IMG/VR virus record: IMGVR_UViG_3300030102_003835 | Coordinates: 1 to 44,846 of that record | Length of the DNA stretch: 44,846 nucleotides | Source: a virus | Reading direction: 5' to 3' (one strand) | Shown: positions 39,701-44,846 of the stretch, in pieces | How positions within the stretch are numbered: the first letter of the stretch is position 1 | How the letters are laid out: each line of letters starts with the position of its first letter | Notes under the pieces: generated by a model | Databases searched by the model: none | What the model saw: the letters and a program-made list of their open reading frames with translations, nothing else | Told to the model about the DNA's origin: nothing | Translations under genes and position numbers: made by a program

Positions 39701-42566
39701 ATTGTTTGATATATTCTTAGGTAATATAACGCAGCAAGAAGCTAAGAGTAAAATAAATAAGTATGTAAATAACAACTCTGTAAAAGTTAAAACTGAGCTT
39801 GATACTAGATTAGAAAACTCTGAGGTAGCATATAGATACAGTAAGTCTGAAAGACAAGCAAGAGGTGCTTCAGTGTTTGACTTCGACGAAACATTAATTA
39901 TAGACGGTGAAAACTTTATCATAGCTACAAATCCCGAAACTAATGAAAAAATTAGAATAAGCTCAGCTTCTTGGCCAATAAGAGGACCTCAGCTCGCTGC
40001 TCAAGGTTATGAGTTTGATTTTACAGATTTTGTAAATGTTAGAGGCGGAGTTGATGGTCCACTTCTTCAAAAGATGAAAAACCAAATAAACAAGTACGGT
40101 GTTAACAATGTATTTGTGCTAACGGCAAGACCATCTGAGTCTGCTACAGCAATACATGAGTGGCTTAAAACTAAAGGCATTAGTATACCACTTAAAAATA
40201 TAACAGGTTTAGGCAACAGTACAGGCGATGCTAAGGCTGCTTGGATGTTAGGTAAGTACGAAGAAGGATATAACGATATGTACTTTGTTGACGATGCTCT
40301 ACCTAATGTTGAAGCTGTGCAACACGTGTTTGATCAATTAGACATTAAAGGTAAATCTGTACAGGCAAGAATAGATTTTAGCAAGTCTTTAAACAACGAG
40401 TTTAATAACATGCTTGAAAGAACTAAAGGTATTGAAGCTGTTAAAACTTTCTCAAGAGTTGAAGCTCAAAAGCGTGGTAAAAACATAGGTGGTTTTAAAA
40501 TATTTATACCGCCTTCTGCAGAAGATTTTACAGGTTTACTACGATACTTTGTAGGTAAAGGTAAACAAGGCGACGCTGACATAAAGTTTTTTGAAGAAGC
40601 TTTAGTTAAACCTTTTGCTAGAGCAGATCGTGAAATGGCTCAAATGAAGCAAGGTATTAGAGATCAATATAGAGCTTTAGGCAAGAAGTTTCCAAGCGTA
40701 AAGAAAAAATTAGGTAAACTTACAGATGAAAAAGGATTTACTTTTGATAATGCTATTAGAGTTTATTTATTTAATAAAGCTGGATATGAAATACCAGGAC
40801 TATCTAAGACAGCTGAAAGAGCTTTAATAAGAATAGTAAAAGGTGATTCTGATCTTAGAGCTTATGCTGACGCTATAGGTGCTATTACAAAACAAAAAGA
40901 AGGTTATATTGCTCCTGACGAGTATTGGAACGTTGGTAATATAGCTCAAGACTTACAAAACGTAGTAAATAAAGTCAGTAGAAAACAGTTTCTTGAAGAG
41001 TGGAAAAGTAATGTAGATGAAATATTTACACCTGAAAACTTAAATAAAGTAGAGGCTGTATACGGTACTGATTTTAGATCTGCTTTAGAAGACATACTTT
41101 ACCGTATGGAGAGCGGACAAAACCGTAGACGTGGCGCAACTAAGTTTGAAAACCAATGGAATAATTGGATCAACAACTCTGTTGGTGCTATAATGTTCTT
41201 TAACGCAAGATCTGCCGTGCTACAAACAATATCAACAGTCAACTTTATAAACTTTGACGACAACAATATATTTGCTGCTAGTAAAGCTTTTGCTAATCAA
41301 AAACAATATTGGAAAGACTTTAGCTTTTTATTTAACTCAGACTTTTTAAGAAACAGACGCGCTGGCTTAGCGACTAACGTAAACGAAGCAGAGCTTGCTA
41401 GCGCTGTAGCTGGTGCTAAAAACAAAGCTAAAGCTGCGCTACAATATTTATTAAAGATAGGTTTTACACCAACACAAATAGCAGATAGCTTTGCTATTGC
41501 TTCTGGTGGTTCAACTTATTATCGAAACAGAATTAATACATATGTTAAAGCTGGCGATACACAAGCTGAAGCAGAGCGAAAAGCTATGTTAGACTTTCAA
41601 GAAATAGCAGAAGAAACACAACAGTCTGCAAGGCCTGATCGTATATCACAACAGCAAGCCTCAAACTTAGGGCGTATAATACTTGCTTTTGCTAACACGC
41701 CAATGCAGTATAACAGACTTATTAAAAAAGCAGCTGGTGATTTAATAAACAAAAGAGGTGACTGGCGAGCTAACGTATCTCGTATACTTTATTATGGTGC
41801 CGTACAAAACTTTATATTTGCATCACTACAAAATGCGTTGTTTGCCTTAGCGTTTGATGATGAAGGTGATGATGAAAAACAGAAGGTTAAAGAAACTAGA
41901 ATAGCAAACAGTATGTTAGACTCTATACTTAGAGGTTCAGGTATAGCTGGAGCTACTCTTGCTACTGTTAAAAACGTAATACTAGAGTTCATAGAGCAAG
42001 AAGAAAAAGGTTTTAGAGCTGATTATGGTCAAGTTGTAGTAGAAGGTTTACAAGTTTCTCCACCTTTAGGATCAAAAGCTAGAAAACTATACTCATCACT
42101 GCTAACTTATAAGTACAATAAAAAAGTTATGAGCCACATGAGTATGTTAGATTATGATAATCCTTCTTGGCTAGCTTTAGGTAACGTTGTTGAAGCTACT
42201 ACTAATATACCTATGGCTAGAGCTATACGTAAAATAGACAACTTACGTGAAGCTATGAATCAAGAAAACACTAACTTACAAAGACTGTTTTTAGCTTTAG
42301 GTTGGAGTAGCTGGGATTTAAATGTAGGCGAGCGAGTTGTTAGAAACCCAGGTAAAGAAAATGAGTATGTTATATTTTTAGATAAGCGAAGAAAAGCTGT
42401 TGAAGACGCTAAGAAAGAAGTAAAAGAAAAAGAAAAAGAAGAAAAAGAAAAACAGATACAGGAAAAGAAAAAGAATCAGCAAAGATGTACGGCTATTAAG
42501 TCTAATGGTGAAAGATGTAAGATGATGATTGACAAGCCTAAGAAAAAATGTCATTATCACGATTAA
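33747..42566 (+). CDS. Giant multidomain virion (ejected) protein, 2939 aa
   Basis: The N-terminus MERYNVEGQLYDVAPHRLND is typical of large ejection-type proteins in marine phages. Visible elements in order: coiled coils (about 140-220); zincin-like AAHELLHDI with H1108-E-L-L-H1112; DLTDIDGDRQAM, a DxDGD string at 1662-1666; a complete HAD phosphatase signature with D2045-F-D-E-T2049, T2126 in VLTARPSES and D2182-D2183 in YFVDDALP; a helical region including FNARSAVLQTISTVNFINFD; and a C-terminal C2914/C2924/C2935/H2938 zinc motif (CTAIKSNGERC...KCHYH). This is a polyvalent-protein layout. I infer delivery into the host with DNA. It overlaps nothing upstream (3-bp gap). Confidence 0.75.
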   Translation: MERYNVEGQLYDVAPHRLNDFLNKFPNATKVESVEKTSDVATQDAPVASKKNMASSLVNYSSESLSTKLAAIEQLDKPNASQVSPLKQNMVYEAPDMGGGEMQMFGTATRSSSVTPVKEIKTIKTKSGLELNFTVGEDRARSIEEINQVLEDNKKQLEEAQALEEEKKRQEEIKVINSKIAAATNPQYKELYTKLQDLPTMSVEAVEIQEQLNKIVDLEYEKINDPTYEGKSDYDYVNNAADNIQKKYPKKFDKVDVYLNIDNEIIGNSIDNEFVPDGTVRHKEGLRSVTNYENIGFADKEILRKKKEYERVLEIYTTTEGLDGSFLNISAGDVGPLNAFFDGFDLMKNMPEKERFEVTEEIKREIIGIVSNLEEGNGIEMAIRLDKAGSLKSISLQERKRIIQQAQNNVLNRRTLKANKGFEEVIEKQKIFEANHKIFKDDVDQRIKDYSLKFQDINNKFEILGPVDENSPIESIEAYNNLVNQYQALNKDYELTLDSFTQRENSLRSRSNSINSLVESITEDYVNSLIELDYNAITQEFNNQPFEETTQAFKEYKERFYNRAQNADNAFNGWMYRNVDSALLFGEKAINQLSYINPYVFGTWLAGTLADTFDLDDMFAGPGKKVTNTDVIMRQLFPKEGFVNFYTSEEVETIKRADYDQAIKTDFKSLLNEDYLGRKAFNTISTLLPYVYGIAKIQTIKSIDDVSNIYKNGYKKVFNKSKGIRQVRTNAQIARDYNMLVNTQRMLTFDMYHMGLDNGLSKEKALVFGAVSSTVTGLTQMIMPDQYFFSGAKAQAILKTFSGSLSAAKTKAAINAAVTTYTKNIFKEIGEEELDYFAQETLKHASFLHHDPQYLNAAAHMELLFATIGLSGSIGTVGAVRQYKAEKKNIDKVLLSERYEIDAMLQDRIETARRKADIINKLQGMSQAEKNRRLESLQEDIDQAQTARTYNTTLRTAQRIAPKYINYEQLELIRQRVQLENELKGTKTEFEKKEIREKIKGLETEFENAKVQEVADKNLEETIKSVEEITQGVNFLVADDIAQAENIIRQLNEAAKEANRELGTDQFQVLDEFQIKEAAQQEGFNFDGVKIINKQVARSTNATNIAAHELLHDIIKQTVEANPEVAQRIANAYGELLMSINPEQVLNSTFKRKLELYQTRQSDVRRIIAQNPGATDVEIQALIDQQIGQDIHKQAIEVLTLASDAFATGDLDFEQMNKRGASDILRRIQQNLEGTFLNRWSMEVEFNNANDIFNFIKDYNVSIKKRKLTKAQKKLFDQKIEGKLTESGVEVDSRAIQESRSERAYQTVESRKEALLNPRTKDRTAIQIAFDLQNDIERRMQFLEGVDISEVALEFMTDTESERGLPALLRKYNPQRNPSIMGYLNAFVPGTGRSLLDVRLQEFYEKDPRYANIIQSTTEEAAGRKVENRIAEEAAEQEAERLTKLKVLPESLNVTEQVQQEVNDANVDEVTLTKFKDVPNAAVNTVGELFGISPKKIKSKANLTAAEVRAAQQFILKNAQLILDALPQGFDSDGQATGVPRTILETLYTKRSSRAKTKAGLKTQVKRTNIKVSELLELVDIVDGVPTRNRNTSARIIAIADLLGKVMTNQQLRINNPALARISDGMSPVMFSKSLNQDRSGVIMRWPGISQEYGYDQMDLTDIDGDRQAMIDWIKEVGSKDMPLSFWKTVLVGSGAKGTRVDIDGVEVRRYDLLDGSTILETDPNFEASRINHVPASPKHLFANVDQIEETFKDVEFVEETDLSKALAGRKRYSKQSNEWAQKQFNDPKVIKFLDDSQAAFINTWLTIQEGVKNKDSRKYWAAILETTSVGQNNFIRINSTYGFHNTLGLENREEHAAPATEHAQVLWTLALDGVLTEGLLQTMNENFVQGALPKIFDDLLGEYKDAIPSEYHHDVLFGRTPYWIRYINPIVNKQRYELDGKFYYGINPNVITLPGNVTLAQEFNVGVDESLHMNQDVISMQQDLLFDIFLGNITQQEAKSKINKYVNNNSVKVKTELDTRLENSEVAYRYSKSERQARGASVFDFDETLIIDGENFIIATNPETNEKIRISSASWPIRGPQLAAQGYEFDFTDFVNVRGGVDGPLLQKMKNQINKYGVNNVFVLTARPSESATAIHEWLKTKGISIPLKNITGLGNSTGDAKAAWMLGKYEEGYNDMYFVDDALPNVEAVQHVFDQLDIKGKSVQARIDFSKSLNNEFNNMLERTKGIEAVKTFSRVEAQKRGKNIGGFKIFIPPSAEDFTGLLRYFVGKGKQGDADIKFFEEALVKPFARADREMAQMKQGIRDQYRALGKKFPSVKKKLGKLTDEKGFTFDNAIRVYLFNKAGYEIPGLSKTAERALIRIVKGDSDLRAYADAIGAITKQKEGYIAPDEYWNVGNIAQDLQNVVNKVSRKQFLEEWKSNVDEIFTPENLNKVEAVYGTDFRSALEDILYRMESGQNRRRGATKFENQWNNWINNSVGAIMFFNARSAVLQTISTVNFINFDDNNIFAASKAFANQKQYWKDFSFLFNSDFLRNRRAGLATNVNEAELASAVAGAKNKAKAALQYLLKIGFTPTQIADSFAIASGGSTYYRNRINTYVKAGDTQAEAERKAMLDFQEIAEETQQSARPDRISQQQASNLGRIILAFANTPMQYNRLIKKAAGDLINKRGDWRANVSRILYYGAVQNFIFASLQNALFALAFDDEGDDEKQKVKETRIANSMLDSILRGSGIAGATLATVKNVILEFIEQEEKGFRADYGQVVVEGLQVSPPLGSKARKLYSSLLTYKYNKKVMSHMSMLDYDNPSWLALGNVVEATTNIPMARAIRKIDNLREAMNQENTNLQRLFLALGWSSWDLNVGERVVRNPGKENEYVIFLDKRRKAVEDAKKEVKEKEKEEKEKQIQEKKKNQQRCTAIKSNGERCKMMIDKPKKKCHYHD

Positions 42567-42583
42567 TGTGTAATAATTTACTT

Positions 42584-43627
42584 ATGAAGTATATAATTTT
42601 AATAGCAGTTTTTTTAATATCTTGCGTAGCGCCTAAAGAGTGTTGTTCGCAAATCAAAAAAACATTTAAGTTTTCTACGTTTTATATAGCTACAAACGGT
42701 GGTACATCATTGTCTGATCAAGATGTGTACTCTGTTGATGGCAGTATATTAGATTACGACACTATATTAACGCCTTACGATTACTCATTAACTATGGGTA
42801 TACGTAAGATACAAAGATTTCAATATGAAGGTAGTACGCCATTTAAAGATGGTACTGAAACATCGTTCTCAGATGCCGCAAACGTTGGACGATCTCCGTT
42901 TGAGTATTTGTTTGAAGTTGATTACAAAAGACAAGAAGGTGTAGAGTACTTTGATCAACATCATTTTTTGAGATATGTTAAACCAAAGTGGTTTACAAAA
43001 GTAGAATATATTAAAGATGGTTTTGCAGACATAGAATATTATGAAGCTACACAAAGATTTAGATTAAACGGTAAAAAAAAGTTATCGTTTAACTTTGGTG
43101 GCGTTACTAGACTAGCAGAGCCATACGGTTATGATCCGCTAGAAGAGTGGACAATGGCTACGGGTGACATACACTATACGCAGCTAGCAATACAAGAAGG
43201 TTACAATGTAGATGTATACAACAATGAATACAAAGATCCAAGTGGTAATGTAGTAGCTACAAGCTCTGATGTTTGGAATCAAGTAGTAATACCTACAGTT
43301 TTAGAAAATTACGTAGATAAAAAGCGTAATGAGTTAGATAATCAATGGCAATACAGTTTTGTTGTTGGTTTTGATTTTTACCATTATACCAAAAACTTTT
43401 GGCTACACAGCTGGGCAAATTTAATGCCATATCACTACAATGATGGCAGTAGCTTTTCATACCATAACTTTAACGACGGCGAACAATGGTATGATTATTC
43501 TGGTGGCTTAATATTTGGTTATAAGCTAAACAGAAACTTAGGTATATTTGCTGAAGGTAAGTACAATAAATATTGGAATCGTGAGTGGTACGATTTTAAA
43601 GCAGGTATAAACTATATTATATTTTAA
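42584..43627 (+). CDS. Putative lipoprotein with beta-barrel-like C-terminus, 347 aa
   Basis: The ATG at 42584 (MKYIILIAVFLISCVAPKEC) gives a signal sequence ending in a lipobox L11-I12-S13-C14; an ATG at 42566 that overlaps the previous stop (TAATG) would add six residues. The mature protein is Tyr/Phe/Trp/Asn-rich with alternating strands and ends GKYNKYWNREWYDFKAGINY followed by IIF, the aromatic terminus common in outer-membrane barrels. It may insert in the host outer membrane late in infection, or be a surface virion protein. No named family confirmed. Confidence 0.6.
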   Translation: MKYIILIAVFLISCVAPKECCSQIKKTFKFSTFYIATNGGTSLSDQDVYSVDGSILDYDTILTPYDYSLTMGIRKIQRFQYEGSTPFKDGTETSFSDAANVGRSPFEYLFEVDYKRQEGVEYFDQHHFLRYVKPKWFTKVEYIKDGFADIEYYEATQRFRLNGKKKLSFNFGGVTRLAEPYGYDPLEEWTMATGDIHYTQLAIQEGYNVDVYNNEYKDPSGNVVATSSDVWNQVVIPTVLENYVDKKRNELDNQWQYSFVVGFDFYHYTKNFWLHSWANLMPYHYNDGSSFSYHNFNDGEQWYDYSGGLIFGYKLNRNLGIFAEGKYNKYWNREWYDFKAGINYIIF

Positions 43628-43629
43628 CA

Positions 43630-43848
43630 ATGGCATTTTATCAAAAAAATAATCCTTTTAAAAAAAGAGGTAACGAAGAATTTGAAATTACCGAAGGCGG
43701 TGACAATAGTAAAATATTAAAAAAATACGGTTGGAGCGGTAAAACAAGAGAAGAAGTTAAATCTACGATTAAGTTTAATACCTCTAATCAGTTAGAGAAA
43801 CAAAAGAAAAGAGACTTTTACAAAATATACGGAACTCTAAATAAATAA
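43630..43848 (+). CDS. MAF-leader basic protein, 72 aa
   Basis: Starts MAFYQKNNPFKKRGNEEFEI, a distant variant of the MAFKMKNP leader found 31 kb away, retaining MAF, K, NP and K. The remainder is a charged, mostly helical sequence (KYGWSGKTREEVKSTIKF) with a basic end. It begins two bases after the preceding stop. Probably a small virion protein of the same type; membership is tentative. Confidence 0.5.
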   Translation: MAFYQKNNPFKKRGNEEFEITEGGDNSKILKKYGWSGKTREEVKSTIKFNTSNQLEKQKKRDFYKIYGTLNK

Positions 43849-43851
43849 CTA

Positions 43852-44130
43852 ATGGCAACTGAAATAGGTAAAGACACAAAAGTAAAGTTAAGTTTAGAAA
43901 CAATAATATCTTTAGGTATAGTATTAGTAACAATGACTGGTATGTGGTTTACTTTGCAAGCTGATATAGCTGAAGCAAAAGAACTTCCTGAAGCGCCAGA
44001 TCCAGAAGTCACACGCATGGAGTTTGACATGAAAGATCAAATGATACGTAATACTATTATGAACACTCAAGAAGATGTTCAAGAGATTAAAGTAACTCTT
44101 GAAAAAATTGAAGATAAACTTTATAAGTAA
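43852..44130 (+). CDS. Membrane-anchored coiled-coil protein, 92 aa
   Basis: One hydrophobic span (residues about 19-36, IISLGIVLVTMTGMWFTL) follows a charged N-terminus; after a Pro-rich linker (ELPEAPDPEV) comes a regular heptad helix (MKDQMIRNTIMNTQEDVQEI onwards). The arrangement resembles small holin-associated or spanin-like phage proteins, but no lipobox or cysteine supports a spanin. It shares one base with the next gene. Confidence 0.6.
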   Translation: MATEIGKDTKVKLSLETIISLGIVLVTMTGMWFTLQADIAEAKELPEAPDPEVTRMEFDMKDQMIRNTIMNTQEDVQEIKVTLEKIEDKLYK

Positions 44131-44471
44131 TGAATAAATTTACTAGATTTTTGTACGCGCTGTTAATTATAATAGCGTTTACTATAGGTGTAGCTTATAG
44201 TCAAGTTAAAGTAATACATTTTAACGCTGGCTGGAACGAAGCTAACGACGTTGAGTGGTTTGATAAATTATCAGATGCCGGCAAGAAAAGTTTAAGTATA
44301 GACGATCAAGAAATACAAAAGAAATATGCTATTGCTATTGTACCTACTATCATTGTGTTTGATGAGGGCGAAGAGGTAAAACGCTTTCAAGCAGACTTAA
44401 GTTTTAAAATGGTTGCTACTCGTGAAGAGATACAAGAATATATTGATGAATTAATTATAAGTAAATTTTAA
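44130..44471 (+). CDS. Exported thioredoxin-like protein lacking cysteines, 113 aa
   Basis: Signal peptide MNKFTRFLYALLIIIAFTIG with cleavage near VAYS-Q. The mature part follows a thioredoxin pattern: a strand KVIHFNAGWNEAN where thioredoxins have FWAEWCGPC, helix DVEWFDKLSDAG, strand AIAIVPTIIVFDEGEEVKRF containing the cis-Pro motif VPT, and a terminal helix. The redox CxxC is absent (GWNEAN), so disulfide chemistry is not expected; a binding or scaffolding role is likelier. Confidence 0.65.
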   Translation: MNKFTRFLYALLIIIAFTIGVAYSQVKVIHFNAGWNEANDVEWFDKLSDAGKKSLSIDDQEIQKKYAIAIVPTIIVFDEGEEVKRFQADLSFKMVATREEIQEYIDELIISKF

Positions 44472-44846
44472 TGAAGTATTTATTAACACTATTACTATGT
44501 ATTAACATAGCTTTTGCACAGTGTCCTAACGGTACATTTGTAGATATAATTATTAATCCTGACCAATATCCAGAAGAAACTTCTTGGGCTATTATTACTG
44601 AGCTAGAAGATACTATTATTTCAGGCGGGCCTTATATTGATATAGTAGATTATTCACCTCAAGTAACACAATTGTGTATACCTAACGGTGAATACATATT
44701 TAATATAGCTGATCAATATGGTGATGGTATGGCTGGTAGCTTATGGGGTGGTCAAGATGGATCATATTATATAGTACACTGTGGAGACACTATAGTGCAA
44801 CCAGACTCTGCAGACTTTGGCTATGCTGCGTTTCATGGCTTTACAT
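44471..44846 (+). CDS. Exported protein, 3' end outside window
   Basis: ATG at 44471 overlaps the previous stop by one base; open to the right edge (125 codons visible). Signal peptide MKYLLTLLLCINIAFA-Q. The mature sequence contains PDQYPEETSWAIITELEDTI, LCIPNGEYIFNIADQYGDGM and SLWGGQDGSYYIVHCGD. It matches a repeat-like domain common in secreted Bacteroidetes proteins (ETSW...Y.F.I.D.YGDG...GSY). This is a strong host-type signature and may reflect gene capture from the host. Confidence 0.65.
   Translation, partial: MKYLLTLLLCINIAFAQCPNGTFVDIIINPDQYPEETSWAIITELEDTIISGGPYIDIVDYSPQVTQLCIPNGEYIFNIADQYGDGMAGSLWGGQDGSYYIVHCGDTIVQPDSADFGYAAFHGFT

Noticed and set aside
1-44846. CRISPR array, insertion sequence, endolysin, integrase or polymerase gene
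   Set aside because: No spaced direct repeats, terminal inverted repeats with transposase, lysozyme/amidase motif, recombinase signature or convincing polymerase domain was recognised on either strand.

Overview
The window is a contiguous piece of a lytic-looking tailed bacteriophage genome, most probably infecting a marine Bacteroidetes (Flavobacteriia-like) host. The evidence is a very AT-rich sequence, A/T-rich leaders without Shine-Dalgarno sequences ahead of nearly every gene, several signal peptides and lipoprotein signals, and a complete virion module: small and large terminase, portal, scaffold, major capsid protein, ring proteins, a giant tail protein and ejection proteins. Gene order and recognisable protein stretches resemble the crAss-like (Crassvirales) and related marine podovirus lineages. 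That placement comes from family recognition, not from a computed tree. No integrase, repressor, CRISPR array, insertion sequence, complete tRNA, DNA polymerase, RNA polymerase gene or endolysin was recognised inside the window.

Left arm, 1-4,910, all on the minus strand: about twenty short genes, many overlapping by 1-20 bases. Six gapless copies of a 31-bp element (P1-P6) precede the gene groups. The element combines a TACGA core with GGATAATA eight bases further on and resembles a single-subunit (T7-type) RNA polymerase promoter. Five of the six copies are followed at a fixed distance by a one-to-eight-codon mini-ORF. One operon under P2 carries a run of envelope-directed products (two signal-peptide proteins, one lipoprotein, two tiny membrane peptides). 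Two RNA-like objects stand out: a GC-rich structured segment of about 200 nt (905-1105), and a tRNA-like acceptor/T-arm minihelix without D or anticodon arms (3206-3244).

Divergent control region, 4,842-5,160: P6 points left; a G6-G7-G6 tract (5055-5077) and small inverted repeats lie before the rightward genes.

Rightward block A, 5,161-14,273: a family of lysine/methionine-rich proteins opening with MAFKMK or a close variant, GroEL and GroES, two paralogous decoration-like proteins, a winged-helix-like protein, a holin, small structural proteins, a duplicated GroES-fold protein and a probable small terminase.

Rightward block B, 14,277-33,743: large terminase, portal, scaffold, major capsid protein followed by a strong UUCG terminator, a 274-aa structural protein bracketed by a second UNCG hairpin, two connector/ring proteins, a 2114-aa tail protein, a small structural protein, a cupin and two probable ejection proteins.

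Rightward block C, 33,747-44,846: a 2939-aa multidomain probable ejected protein (HExxH, DxDGD-like, complete HAD phosphatase and C-terminal zinc motifs), then a putative lipoprotein with a beta-barrel-like C-terminus, another MAF-type protein, a membrane-anchored coiled coil, an exported cysteine-free thioredoxin-like protein and a truncated exported protein of a Bacteroidetes secreted-domain type.

A plausible reading is that the left arm is expressed early to remodel the host and its envelope, while the right arm is expressed late, with its own chaperonins to fold virion proteins and a set of MAFKMK-tagged basic proteins that may be packaged into the head.
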